Origin: Polaromonas sp. YR568
GTDB lineage: Bacteria; Pseudomonadota; Gammaproteobacteria; Burkholderiales; Burkholderiaceae_C
Direction: 5' to 3'
Length of the DNA: 64,000 bases
Assembly (NCBI GenBank): GCA_945878995.1
Contig: CAMCUN010000007.1
Coordinates: 1-64,000, forward strand
The notes below the pieces were generated by a model, which had not been told where the DNA came from, made no database searches, and saw nothing but the letters and a program-made list of their open reading frames with translations. Position 1 is the first letter of the stretch; each line of letters starts with the position of its first letter. A program made the translations under genes and the position numbers. This document shows positions 8,669 through 17,630 of the stretch, in pieces.

Positions 8669-9844
8669 ATGAATTTCACCGAACCGGACAACATACGCCA
8701 ACTGCGCGACGTCCTGGAGCGTTTTGTGGACAAGGAAATGCCCCGCCCACTGGCGCAGCGTTGGGACCGGGACAACTATTTCCCGCGCGATGTCTTTGAC
8801 AAGCTGGCCCAACTTGGCGTGATGGGGCTGACGGTGCCCGAGGAATACGGCGGCGCTGGCCGCGACATTCTGGCCACCATGGTGGTGATTGAAGAGCTCT
8901 CCCGTCGCAGCTCGGCCGTCGGCATCCCCTACATCATGGGCGCCTGCTACGCCGGCATGAACATCGTCGACTGCGCCACCGAAGAGCAAAAGCGCCAGTT
9001 CCTGCCCAAGGTGGTTGATGGCTCGCTGATCTTCTCCTATGGCTGGACCGAGCCCGACACCGGCGCCGACCTGGCCAGCGTGAAAACACGGGCGGAACGG
9101 GTGGCAGGTGGCATGGTGCGCATCAACGGCGCCAAGCGCTTTTGCACCGGCTCGGCCATCTCCGACTACATCTACGCCCTGGTGCGCACCGGCCCTGAAC
9201 AAGAGCGCTACAACAACCTGTCGATGGTGATGATCCCGCCCGACACCCCTGGCGTCACCATCACCCCCATCCACACCCTGGGCACCCACGGCGCGGCCAC
9301 CACCGACGTGAGCTTTGACAACGTCGAGGTGCCTTTTGACAATGTCATGGGCGGCGAAGAGGGTTGGAACCGCGGCTGGAAGATGATCGTCGGCTCCGGC
9401 CTCGATGTTGAAAAACTCGAGGTGGCCGCCATTGCGGTGGGCATTGCCCGCGCGGCACTTGACGATGCCTGGGACTACGCCCGCCAGCGCCGCCAGTTTG
9501 GCAAGACCATCGAAAACTACCAGTCCATCCAGCACAAGCTGGCCGACATGAAAACCCAGTTGCACGGCGCACGCCTAATGCTTTACCACGCCGCCTGGAT
9601 GGCCAACGAGCGCATCCCCTGCGGCGTCGAAACCTCCATGGCCAAGCTGTTTGCCACCGAAGCCTCTAAGACCATTGCGCTTGAATGCCAGACCATTCAC
9701 GGCGCCTATGGCTATGTGAAGGACTTCGACGCTGAGCGCTATGTGCGCGATGCCTTGCTGCTGCCCATCATTGGCGGCTCCTCGGCAGTGCAGCGCAACA
9801 ACATCTACAAATGGTCCAGCTCCAAGACAAGGGCGGGCGCATGA
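8669..9844 (+). CDS. acyl-CoA dehydrogenase with isovaleryl-type catalytic base
   Basis: 391 residues, FAD acyl-CoA dehydrogenase, full length. Motifs: YGWTEPDTGADLAS (flavin/substrate loop), GAKRFCTGSAISDYI, RRQFGKTIENYQSIQHKLADM and HGAYGYVKDFDAERYVRDA. The usual YEGT catalytic Glu near the C terminus is replaced by Gly369-Gly370 (PIIGGSSAVQR). A Glu instead lies at residue 248 in SGLDVEKLE, which aligns with isovaleryl-CoA dehydrogenase Glu254 (SGLDLERL). This placement suggests a branched or bulky acyl-CoA substrate. ATG 8669 is 41 bp after the crotonase; the stop overlaps the mutase start (ATGA). Confidence 0.93.
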   Translation: MNFTEPDNIRQLRDVLERFVDKEMPRPLAQRWDRDNYFPRDVFDKLAQLGVMGLTVPEEYGGAGRDILATMVVIEELSRRSSAVGIPYIMGACYAGMNIVDCATEEQKRQFLPKVVDGSLIFSYGWTEPDTGADLASVKTRAERVAGGMVRINGAKRFCTGSAISDYIYALVRTGPEQERYNNLSMVMIPPDTPGVTITPIHTLGTHGAATTDVSFDNVEVPFDNVMGGEEGWNRGWKMIVGSGLDVEKLEVAAIAVGIARAALDDAWDYARQRRQFGKTIENYQSIQHKLADMKTQLHGARLMLYHAAWMANERIPCGVETSMAKLFATEASKTIALECQTIHGAYGYVKDFDAERYVRDALLLPIIGGSSAVQRNNIYKWSSSKTRAGA

Positions 9845-11547
9845 GCGATTCAGCGACATCTACCGATGCTTCAGGCAGCGCCAACCTGGCCGAGGCGATG
9901 AAGCGCTGGCATGAGCAAACGCTCTCGCCGGTGCTCAAGAAATCACCAGAACGCAAGGCCGAGTTCATCTCTGAAGCCAACATCCCCATCAAGCGCCTGT
10001 ACACACCGGCCGATCTGGCGGGCCGCGACTATGAGCGCGACCTTGGTTTTCCAGGCCAGGCGCCTTTTACCCGGGGCGTCTACCCGACCATGTACCGCGG
10101 CCGACTCTGGACCATTCGACCCTACTCGGGCTTTGGCACGCCGCAGGAGACCAACCAGCGCTTCAAATACCTGCTCGGACTCAATGAGAAGGCCTTGACC
10201 ATCGCTTTTGATCTGCCTAGCCAGATTGGTTACGACTCCGATGCGCCGCAGGCCAAGGGCTCGGTCGGCAAGGTGGGCGTGGCCATCGACTCCATCGATG
10301 ACATGCACACCCTGTTTGACGGCATCCCGGTGCAGGATGTGAGCGTGGCCATGACCATCAACTCGACGGCCCCCATCATCCTGGCCTTTTACCTGGCGAT
10401 GGCGCAGGAGCGCGGCATCGATATGCGGGTGCTGCAGGGCACGACGCAAAACGACATCCTCAAAGAGTATGTTGCGCGCGGCACCTACATTTTTCCGGTG
10501 CGTCCCTCGCTGCGCCTGACCACCGACCTGATCGAGCACTGCTTTCACCATGTGCCCAAGTGGAATACCCTGTCCATCACCGGTGTGCACATGCGCGAGG
10601 CCGGCGCGACTGCGGTGCAAGAGGTGGCTTTTGCCCTGGCCCATGCCATCGTCTACATTGAATCGGCGCTGGAGCGGGGCCTGGATGTCGATGAATTCGC
10701 GCCACGTCTGTCGTATTCGCTGGGCTGCTACCGCGACCTGTTTGAAGAAGTGGCCAAGTTTCGGGCGGCCCGGCGCCTGTTTACCCGAGTCATGCAAGAG
10801 CGCTTCCAGCCCAAGGACCCGCGCTCTTCGATGTTCCGCATCTATTGCGGCACGCTGGGCTCCACCCTGACCCGCCAGGAGCCTGAGAACAACATTGTGC
10901 GCATCGCCATGCACGCCCTGATTGGAGCGCTGGGTGGGGCCCAGGCCATTTTCACGGCGGGCCTGGATGAGGCCTTCGCGCTGCCGACCGAGCGCGCCGC
11001 CAAGATCGCGCTGCGCACCCAGCAGATGATGGTCGATGAATTTGGCATCACCAACACCATAGACCCGCTGGGCGGATCGTATTACGTCGAGTCGCTCACC
11101 AATGAGATTGAAGAGCGCGCCGCAGCCATCCTCCAGCAGATCGACGAGATGGGCGGCATGATTGCCGCGCACGAGAGCGGCTGGGTCCAGCAAGCCATTG
11201 AAGAGTCCAGCTACGCCTTTCAGCAGAAGGTCGAAAGAGCAGAGCATGTGTTTGTCGCGATGAACAAATACCTGCCAGAAGAAGGTCGTGAGGCCGACCC
11301 GATCGAGACCTTCCGTGTCGACGACAGCCTGGAAAAGGCCCAGTGCGAGCGCCTGGCCCAGCTGCGCCAGCGGCGTGACGCGGACCGCGCTGCCGCCCTG
11401 CTCGAGCGCATTGAGCAGGCTGCGCGCGGCAGCGACAACCTGATGCCCTTGTTCATCGAGGCCGCCAAGGCCCGCGTCACCCTGGGCGAGATCTGCGGCG
11501 TGCTGCGCCGCTGCTGGGGCGTGCACAACCCAATGCAGAGTTACTGA
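9841..11547 (+). CDS. cobalamin-dependent acyl-CoA mutase, large (catalytic) subunit, divergent
   Basis: 568 residues, the TIM-barrel subunit of the methylmalonyl-CoA mutase family without the B12 domain. Compared from memory with Propionibacterium shermanii MCM, the alignment is nearly gapless. Tyr95, Gln203, Arg213 and His250 match Tyr89, Gln197, Arg207 and His244, so a carboxylated acyl-CoA substrate is likely. However, Tyr243 becomes Val249, His328 Tyr335, Gln330 Gly337, His364 Phe371 and Asn366 Ala373; Glu370 is kept as Glu377. Several of these line the adenosyl pocket. It is split from its B12 subunit, as in isobutyryl- and 2-hydroxyisobutyryl-CoA mutases, but has Tyr/Arg rather than their replacements. 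The start overlaps the previous stop; the B12 subunit begins 1 nt after its stop. Confidence 0.92.
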   Translation: MSDSATSTDASGSANLAEAMKRWHEQTLSPVLKKSPERKAEFISEANIPIKRLYTPADLAGRDYERDLGFPGQAPFTRGVYPTMYRGRLWTIRPYSGFGTPQETNQRFKYLLGLNEKALTIAFDLPSQIGYDSDAPQAKGSVGKVGVAIDSIDDMHTLFDGIPVQDVSVAMTINSTAPIILAFYLAMAQERGIDMRVLQGTTQNDILKEYVARGTYIFPVRPSLRLTTDLIEHCFHHVPKWNTLSITGVHMREAGATAVQEVAFALAHAIVYIESALERGLDVDEFAPRLSYSLGCYRDLFEEVAKFRAARRLFTRVMQERFQPKDPRSSMFRIYCGTLGSTLTRQEPENNIVRIAMHALIGALGGAQAIFTAGLDEAFALPTERAAKIALRTQQMMVDEFGITNTIDPLGGSYYVESLTNEIEERAAAILQQIDEMGGMIAAHESGWVQQAIEESSYAFQQKVERAEHVFVAMNKYLPEEGREADPIETFRVDDSLEKAQCERLAQLRQRRDADRAAALLERIEQAARGSDNLMPLFIEAAKARVTLGEICGVLRRCWGVHNPMQSY

Positions 11548-11548
11548 T

Positions 11549-11977
11549 ATGCAAGCCAAAGACCCAAAGGGCAAGATACGCATTATCGCCGGCAAGCCCG
11601 GGCTAGACGGGCATGACCGCGGCATCAAGGTGGTGACCCGCGCGCTGCGTGACGCCGGCATGGAGGTGATCTACCTGGGCATGCGCCTGTCGGTCGACCA
11701 GATCGCCAGCGCCGCCGTCGATGAAGACGCCGATGTGGTCGCCATTAATTTTGCGGCCGCCGACCACCTGCAACTCGGTCCCGACCTGATGCAGGCTCTG
11801 CGCTCGCGCGGCTGCCGCGACGACCTGATGGTGGTGGCCGGGGGCATCATCCCCGACGAGGACATCCCGGCGCTCAAGGCGGCAGGCATGAGCGAAATCT
11901 TTTTGCCTGGCACGCCCATTGAAAAAATCATCACTTACATCGAGAAGAACGCGCCGCGCCGATCCGTCGGCATTTGA
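11549..11977 (+). CDS. cobalamin-binding small subunit of the acyl-CoA mutase
   Basis: 142 residues, B12-binding Rossmann-like domain. The cobalt-ligating motif D20-G-H22-D-R-G25 (DxHxxG) and the later GG (98-99, VVAGGIIPDED) are present. The SxL that normally follows the third strand is replaced by N67-F-A69 (AINFAAADH), so contact with the cobalamin nucleotide tail may differ from known mutases. It follows the large subunit by 1 nt and must form the holoenzyme with it. MeaB at 6075 is the expected partner. The length is typical of free-standing small subunits. Confidence 0.93.
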   Translation: MQAKDPKGKIRIIAGKPGLDGHDRGIKVVTRALRDAGMEVIYLGMRLSVDQIASAAVDEDADVVAINFAAADHLQLGPDLMQALRSRGCRDDLMVVAGGIIPDEDIPALKAAGMSEIFLPGTPIEKIITYIEKNAPRRSVGI

Positions 11978-12018
11978 GACCTTTGAGACCTTGTGCCCAA
12001 AACCACCTGGAGACTGCC

Positions 12019-12993
12019 ATGAAACCCATCGCTTTTCCCCGCCTGCTTGGCGCCCTGAGCCTTGTTCTGTCTTGCGCTTGTGCGTTTGGACAGACAAGCT
12101 TTCCCGACAAACCCATTCGCATCGTCGTGCCCTTTGCGCCCGGCGGCGGCACCGACGTGCTGACCCGCATCGTGGCCCAGCAGATGGCCGAAGACATGAA
12201 AGCGCAGATCATCATTGAAAACCGACCCGGTGCCGGCGGCGGCCTGGGCGCAGCGCTGGTGGCCAAGGCCGCACCTGACGGCTACACCTTGTATGTAGGC
12301 ACCACAGCCACCTCCATGATGCCCTCGCTCAGCAAAAACCTGAGTTTTGATCCCATTGGTGACTTTGTGCCCATCGCGCTGATCGGCAGTTCCCCCTTTA
12401 TTTTGATCACCCACAACAAGTTGCCGGTCAACAACCTGGATGATTTGCTGGCCCTGGCCAAGGCCAAGCCGGGCAGCTTGTCCTACGGATCGGCCGGCAA
12501 TGGCTCGATCAACCATGTGGGCATGGAACTGTTCAAGTCCATGGCCCAGGTTGATATTCTGCATGTGCCTTACAAAGGAAGCTCGGCCGCTCTGGCCGAT
12601 GTGCTGGGCGGCCAGCTCAGCATGATGATGGACACGGTGGTGTCTTCGTCGCAGCATGTCAAGAGCGGGTCGGTCAAGGCACTGGCTGTGACCAGCCTGG
12701 AAAAAGCCAGCCTCACGCCGACCATACCTACGATTTCTGAGCAAGGCGTCAAGGGCTTTGATGTCACCGCCTGGTATGGTTTTGTCGCCCCCAAGGGCAC
12801 GCCTCAGGCGGTGCTGCAGCGACTGAACACCGAGGTCAACAAAGCCCTGGCCAATCCAGCTGTGCGGGCTCGCTATGAAAAGCTGGGCGCCGAGCCGGTG
12901 CCCAGCACGCTAGAGGGCTTTGGCAAGATGTGGATCGCCGAAGAAAAAAAATGGACCAACGTGGTTCGCAGCGCCAACATCCGTTCGGAATAA
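12019..12993 (+). CDS. Bug/TctC-family periplasmic binding protein 1
   Basis: 324 residues, tripartite tricarboxylate transporter substrate-binding family. A Sec signal peptide ends around CAFGQ; the mature part opens with FPDKPIRIVVPFAPGGGTD, and the family carries NRPGAGGGLGA, DGYTLYVGT, SYGSAGNGS and HVPYKGS. The ATG at 12019 replaces an upstream in-frame start that would precede the signal peptide. It is embedded in the mutase operon, 41 nt after the B12 subunit, so its ligand is probably the acid consumed by this pathway or a pathway inducer. No TctA/TctB membrane subunits are encoded in the window. Confidence 0.9.
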   Translation: MKPIAFPRLLGALSLVLSCACAFGQTSFPDKPIRIVVPFAPGGGTDVLTRIVAQQMAEDMKAQIIIENRPGAGGGLGAALVAKAAPDGYTLYVGTTATSMMPSLSKNLSFDPIGDFVPIALIGSSPFILITHNKLPVNNLDDLLALAKAKPGSLSYGSAGNGSINHVGMELFKSMAQVDILHVPYKGSSAALADVLGGQLSMMMDTVVSSSQHVKSGSVKALAVTSLEKASLTPTIPTISEQGVKGFDVTAWYGFVAPKGTPQAVLQRLNTEVNKALANPAVRARYEKLGAEPVPSTLEGFGKMWIAEEKKWTNVVRSANIRSE

Positions 12994-13003
12994 GGAGCCC
13001 ATC

Positions 13004-13978
13004 ATGAACCAGAGTACCCGTCGCAGTTTCATCACCCTGACTGTGGCTGCAGCCGCTGGCAGCAGTTGGGCCCAGACTGGGTTTCCGAACAAGCCCATGC
13101 GCATCATCGTGGCCTTTCCGCCCGGCGGCAGCACCACCGTGGTGGCCCGCCTGCTGGGTCAAAAGCTCAGCGAGCGCCTGGGCCAAGGGGTGGTCGTTGA
13201 CAACAGACCCGGTGGCAATGGTGTGATTGCCTCCGAGGAGTTGCTCAGGTCTGCGCCCGATGGGCACCACATGGTGATGGTGGTCAACACCCACACCATC
13301 AACCCGCACATGATGGCCCGCCTGCCCTACAACACCGAGCGTGACTTCTCGCCGGTCAGCACGCTTTACAGGTTTGACCTGATCCTTGTGGCGCACCCGG
13401 CCGTGCCGGCGAACAATCTGCGTGAGTTCATCGCCCTGGCCAAGTCCAATCCCTCGGCCATCAATTTCGCCGCTGGCGACAACGCGGGCCTGACCCATCT
13501 GGCGGCTGAAACCTTCAACACAATGGCCGGCGTCAAGCTGCAGGTGGTGCCCTACAAGGGCAGCGGCCCGGCCCTCAGCGACACGCTGGCGGGGCATGTG
13601 CAAGCGTATTTCAGCTCGCCGATCGCGGTCATCTCCCAGATCAAGGCGGGCAAGCTCAAGGGCGTGGCCATTTCAGGCCGCACACGCTCGGTGGCGCTGC
13701 CTGAGGTGCCCACCTTTGCAGAGGCCGGCCTGCCCGGCTATGAGGCAGGCACCTGGGCCGGCATCCTGGCCCACGGCTCAACGCCCAAAGAGTTGGTGAA
13801 CAAACTGGCCGCCGAGATCGCTGCCGTCATGGCCTTGCCCGATGTGCGCGAGAACCTGCAGAGCCAGGGCCTGGAGCCCACCACCACCTCACCGGCTGAG
13901 TTTGCTGCCATCATCAAGTCGGACATGACCCGCTTCGAAAAGGTGATCCAAGCTGCCAACCTCAAGACCGAGAAATAG
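13004..13978 (+). CDS. Bug/TctC-family periplasmic binding protein 2
   Basis: 324 residues, same family as the preceding gene but clearly a different sequence. The N terminus has a twin-arginine-like motif (TRRSFIT) before AAAAGSSWAQ, so Tat export is possible. Mature landmarks: FPNKPMRIIVAFPPGGST, NRPGGNGVIAS, INFAAGDNAG, VVPYKGSG. ATG 13004 is preceded by AAGGAG right at the stop of the first Bug gene. Two unrelated Bug proteins inside one operon suggest two related ligands or a sensing role for one of them. Confidence 0.9.
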   Translation: MNQSTRRSFITLTVAAAAGSSWAQTGFPNKPMRIIVAFPPGGSTTVVARLLGQKLSERLGQGVVVDNRPGGNGVIASEELLRSAPDGHHMVMVVNTHTINPHMMARLPYNTERDFSPVSTLYRFDLILVAHPAVPANNLREFIALAKSNPSAINFAAGDNAGLTHLAAETFNTMAGVKLQVVPYKGSGPALSDTLAGHVQAYFSSPIAVISQIKAGKLKGVAISGRTRSVALPEVPTFAEAGLPGYEAGTWAGILAHGSTPKELVNKLAAEIAAVMALPDVRENLQSQGLEPTTTSPAEFAAIIKSDMTRFEKVIQAANLKTEK

Positions 13979-13985
13979 GCCTTCC

Positions 13986-15215
13986 ATGGCAGAAGCAGCC
14001 TTGGGGTCGAAAGACCTGGCGCCTCCCTTGCAGAACCTGGTGGTGATAGACCTGACGCGCGCGCTGGCCGGTCCCCACTGCACCATGATGTTGGCCGATC
14101 TGGGCGCGCGGGTGCTCAAGATTGAGCCGGTGGAAGACGGTGAAGGTGACTCCACCCGCGGCCTGGCGCCGCATCTGGGGGCGGGCGTGTCGTCCTACTT
14201 TGCCGGCGTCAACCGCAACAAGGAGGGGCTGACGCTCAACCTCAAACATCCGCAGGGTGTGGCGCTGCTGCGTCAGCTGTGCGCGCAGGCGGACGTGATC
14301 ATCGACAACTTCAGGCCCGACACCATGGCCCGCTTCGGCGTGGACTATGAGGAGCTGCGCCAGGCGGTCAATCCGCGCTTGGTGTCCTGCTCCATTTCAG
14401 GCTTTGGCAACACCGGCGAGTACCGGCTGCGTTCGAGCTTTGACCTGATCGTGCAGGCCATGGGCGGAGCGATGAGCGTGACCGGCGTGCCCGGCGGCCC
14501 GCCCGTGCGGCTGGGCTTGCCCATGGGCGACATCGCCGCCGGCATGTATGCCTCCACGGGCATCTTGGCCGCGCTGCAGGCACGGCAGCTCACCGGCCGC
14601 GGCCGGCATGTGGAAGTCAGCATGCTCGACTGCATGGCCGCCCTGCTCAGCTACATGGGCGCCAACTACCTCAACACTGGCCAGGTGCCCGGCCCGCAGG
14701 GCTCAGGCCATGTGGTCAATGTGCCCTACCAGGCCTTTGAGACAAAAACCCAGTGGATGGTGATCGCCATCTTTGGCGAGCGCTACTGGAAGGAAACCTG
14801 CGAGGTGCTGGGCATGGCCCATCTCGCCGCCGACCCGCGGTACGCCAGCGCCGATCAGCGATCGCAGCACCGCGAAGAGTTGCTGACCATCATCAAGGCC
14901 ATTCTCAAGACCCGGCCGGCTGCCCAGTGGCTCGAGCAATTGCTCGCTCAACGCGTGCCCTGCGCGCCCATCAATACCGTCGACCAGACCCTCAATGACC
15001 CGGTGGTGCTCGGGCGCCACATGGTGGTGCAGACTGACCACCCCGCCTACGGCCGGGCGCGCGCACCGGGAAACCCGATGAAGGTCGAGGGCATACGCGA
15101 CGGCCAGGCCAGCGCCGCACCGGTGCAGGGCGAACACACGGTGGCGGTGCTGCGCGAATTGCTCGGCGCCAGCGATCAGCAGATTGACGAACTTAAGAAA
15201 GCAGGCGTGATATGA
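13986..15215 (+). CDS. family III (CaiB/BaiF) CoA-transferase of the mutase cluster
   Basis: 409 residues. Family III transferases move CoA between carboxylic acids through an aspartyl-CoA thioester. The nucleophile is Asp182 in GLPMGDIAAGMYAS, matching formyl-CoA transferase Asp169. Other landmarks are VIDLTRALAGPHCTMMLADLGARVLKIE at the N terminus and GRGRHVEVSMLD after the active site. It lies 7 nt after the second Bug gene and overlaps the MmgE/PrpD gene by ATGA. In context it probably activates the imported di- or tricarboxylic acid to its CoA ester. The donor, possibly succinyl-CoA, is inferred. Confidence 0.93.
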   Translation: MAEAALGSKDLAPPLQNLVVIDLTRALAGPHCTMMLADLGARVLKIEPVEDGEGDSTRGLAPHLGAGVSSYFAGVNRNKEGLTLNLKHPQGVALLRQLCAQADVIIDNFRPDTMARFGVDYEELRQAVNPRLVSCSISGFGNTGEYRLRSSFDLIVQAMGGAMSVTGVPGGPPVRLGLPMGDIAAGMYASTGILAALQARQLTGRGRHVEVSMLDCMAALLSYMGANYLNTGQVPGPQGSGHVVNVPYQAFETKTQWMVIAIFGERYWKETCEVLGMAHLAADPRYASADQRSQHREELLTIIKAILKTRPAAQWLEQLLAQRVPCAPINTVDQTLNDPVVLGRHMVVQTDHPAYGRARAPGNPMKVEGIRDGQASAAPVQGEHTVAVLRELLGASDQQIDELKKAGVI

Positions 15216-16588
15216 CCGTCAGCCAAGCCTTGGCCCAGTTTGTGGGCAATGCCAAATTCGATATGCTCAGTGCCGCCGACCTGGCCGGCGCCAAGGCCGC
15301 GATTTCAGACTGCATAGGCTGCACGGTGGCGGGTGCGGCCACGCCCACCGGGGCCATCGTGCGCAAGGTGGCAGACGCATCCAGCGGAGAAGGTTCGGCG
15401 ACGGTGATTGGCTCAGGCCGCAGCCTGAGTCCGCAGGCCGCTGCTCTGGCCAATGGCACCGCCGGCCACGCCCTCGACTACGACGACATCCTCTGGACCC
15501 AATACGGTCACCCCTCGGTGGCGGTGCTGCCGGCAGCCCTGGCGCTGGCCGAGGCCACAGGTGCATCGGGCCGCGAACTCATCATGGCTTATGCCATCGG
15601 CGTCGAGATCATCGGCAAGTTCGGCCGTGCGGCCAACCCCCAGCACTATGAGCACGGTTGGCACTCGACCGCCACCATGGGCGTGATCGGCGCGGCGGCC
15701 GCCAGCGCCAAGCTCATGCGCCTGGACCCTCAGCAAACCGCCATGGCTTTGGGCCTGGCCGCCTCGCAGGCCAGCGGCGTGCGGCGCAACTTTGGCACCA
15801 TGACCAAACCCTTTCATGCGGGCAATGCTGCCCGCGCCGGCATTTTGTCGGCCGAGTTGGCGCGGGAAGGCTTTACCTCCGACCTGCGGGCCTTTGAGGG
15901 CGAGGTGGGCTGGGCCCAGGTGCTGCAAGCGCGCAGCACGCCTACTCCTGAGGAGTGGGCCGCCAGCCTGGGCCAGCCCTGGGAGCTGAGCGCGCCGGGC
16001 ATCGTGCTCAAGCGCTACCCGGCCTGCGGCTGCACCCATTGCGCGCTCGATGCCCTGCTGGCCATTTGCAAGGAGCATCAGATAAAGGCCGAAGAGATAG
16101 ACAAGATCGACTGCGATGCCAGTCCGCTGGCCAAGAAGGTCTTGCTCTACCCCCGACCCGTCACCGGGCTGGAGGGCAAGTTCAGCATGGAGTTCAGCCT
16201 GGCAGTGGCAGCGGTCGAGGGCCAGGCCGGGCCTAGCCAGTATGAGGACCACTGGACGCAAGATGCCCGGGTGCAGGCCTTGCTGCCCAAGATCAGCTTT
16301 CGCTCGCGGGCCGACCTCGAGCCCGATGTATCGGCCGACGCGGTGCCGGCCGAGGTCACGGTACACGCACGTGGGCAGAGCTACACCCGCAAGGTGCTGG
16401 TGCCCTCGGGCGATCCGCGCAACCCAATGACGCAGGCCGAGCGCCGCGAAAAATTCATGGCCTGTACCCTGGCTCTGGTGCCCACTGAGGCTGCCAGCGG
16501 CCTGTTCAATGCGCTTGAAGACCTGGAACATTGCACAGACCTGCGCAGCTTGCTCGCGCCGCTGCGGGGCGCAAGGGCCAGCACCTGA
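15212..16588 (+). CDS. MmgE/PrpD-family dehydratase/decarboxylase-like protein
   Basis: 458 residues, the family of 2-methylcitrate dehydratase and cis-aconitate decarboxylase. All the polar active-site positions I can align with cis-aconitate decarboxylase are present: Asp in ALDYDD (89-92), His100 in YGHPSV, His151 in GWHSTAT, Lys199 in MTKPFHAG and Lys267 in LKRYPACGCTH. An active enzyme on a di- or tricarboxylic acid is therefore likely. The start overlaps the CoA-transferase stop, so the two are translationally coupled. Within the cluster it may dehydrate, isomerise or decarboxylate the carboxylic acid substrate before or after CoA transfer. The exact reaction is unknown. Confidence 0.9.
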   Translation: MTVSQALAQFVGNAKFDMLSAADLAGAKAAISDCIGCTVAGAATPTGAIVRKVADASSGEGSATVIGSGRSLSPQAAALANGTAGHALDYDDILWTQYGHPSVAVLPAALALAEATGASGRELIMAYAIGVEIIGKFGRAANPQHYEHGWHSTATMGVIGAAAASAKLMRLDPQQTAMALGLAASQASGVRRNFGTMTKPFHAGNAARAGILSAELAREGFTSDLRAFEGEVGWAQVLQARSTPTPEEWAASLGQPWELSAPGIVLKRYPACGCTHCALDALLAICKEHQIKAEEIDKIDCDASPLAKKVLLYPRPVTGLEGKFSMEFSLAVAAVEGQAGPSQYEDHWTQDARVQALLPKISFRSRADLEPDVSADAVPAEVTVHARGQSYTRKVLVPSGDPRNPMTQAERREKFMACTLALVPTEAASGLFNALEDLEHCTDLRSLLAPLRGARAST

Positions 16589-16590
16589 AC

Positions 16591-17379
16591 ATGGGCAGCC
16601 CGGACGACACCCTGCAACTGGCCATAGACGGCCCGGTGGCCACGATCGTCTTCAACAGACCACAGGCGCGCAATGCCCTGACCGGCGCCATGCTGCAGGG
16701 GCTGGAGGCCGCCTTGGGCAAGTGTTCTGCGCACGAAGACTTGCGGGTGGTGGTTTTGCGCGGTGCTGGCGAGCTTGCCTTTTCTGCGGGTTACAACCTC
16801 GACGAATTACCAGCGCACCCGCTCAGCGCTGCTGACGCGCGCGCCATTCACGCGCCCGTGCGCCAGGCGGCCCAGGCCATCGCCCACTGCCGCCACCCTG
16901 TGCTTGCTGCCGCCCGCCGGTTTGTGATTGGCGCTGGGCTCGACCTGTTTTGCCATGCGGACATGCGCATCTGCGACCAGGCCTGCAACTTTTTCATGCC
17001 GCCCAACAAGTACGGCTTTGTCTACCCAATGGAAGGCCTGGCTGCGCTGGCCCAAGCCGCAGGCATGGCGCGAGCGGCTGACATGTTGCTCAGCAGCCAG
17101 CCCCTGAGCAGCGAGCAGGCCATGGCCTGCGGGCTGGTGCACAGAGTGTTCAAGTCCGAGGACTTTGAAGCCGACATCGCCTCGCTGGCACAGACACTGG
17201 CCGCCAACGCCCCCCTGAGCATGCGCACGAGCAAGCTGGCCCTGCGGGCCATGCAGACTCTGCCTGCCAGTGACCCGGCCTACTACCAACACATGGCCGA
17301 CTGCCTCAACAGCCTAGACAGCCGTGAGGCCATGGTCGCCTTCCGAGAAAAGCGCAAGCCGGTATTTACTGGGCGTTGA
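16591..17379 (+). CDS. second crotonase-superfamily protein of the mutase cluster, atypical active site
   Basis: 262 residues. Crotonase landmarks are IVFNRPQARNALT, AFSAGYNLDEL, RRFVIGAGLDLFCHADMRI and the C-terminal FREKRKPVFTGR, nearly the same tail as the first crotonase of this operon. The two catalytic Glu positions carry Asp118 (GAGLDLF) and Pro138/Asn139 (MPPNKYG), so it is not a standard hydratase; isomerase, hydrolase or C-C bond activity is possible. ATG 16591 follows the MmgE/PrpD stop by 2 nt; an upstream in-frame start lies inside that gene and is rejected. It is the last gene of the operon. Confidence 0.87.
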   Translation: MGSPDDTLQLAIDGPVATIVFNRPQARNALTGAMLQGLEAALGKCSAHEDLRVVVLRGAGELAFSAGYNLDELPAHPLSAADARAIHAPVRQAAQAIAHCRHPVLAAARRFVIGAGLDLFCHADMRICDQACNFFMPPNKYGFVYPMEGLAALAQAAGMARAADMLLSSQPLSSEQAMACGLVHRVFKSEDFEADIASLAQTLAANAPLSMRTSKLALRAMQTLPASDPAYYQHMADCLNSLDSREAMVAFREKRKPVFTGR

Positions 17380-17389
17380 GTGGGTGAAA

Positions 17390-17403
17390 TGGGCGCAAGC
17401 CCA
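17390..17403 (+). terminator. small GCAA-tetraloop hairpin after the mutase operon
   Basis: TGGGC-GCAA-GCCCA, 11 bp after the last stop codon of the operon. The stem is short and lacks a T-run. The rest of 17380-17630 shows no gene or repeat and presumably carries the promoter of the TetR gene at 17631. Confidence 0.3.
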
Positions 17404-17630
17404 CGCGCTGTCAAACACAAGCAGCGCCAAGATCACCCGATCACAGAGCCTGATCCGTCAAGTCGCTGAGCACACCTCGACCTTGCTCACGCAGGCTGAA
17501 GATTGCCACAACGCCGCAAGGCTGTTTGGGGTCGGCCGGACATGCCCTAGCCAGACACCTTCGGCACAAGATCTGGCCTTGACCTGCTCATGTCCACACA
17601 GGCTCCTTAAAATAAGTAAAAAATTCCTAC

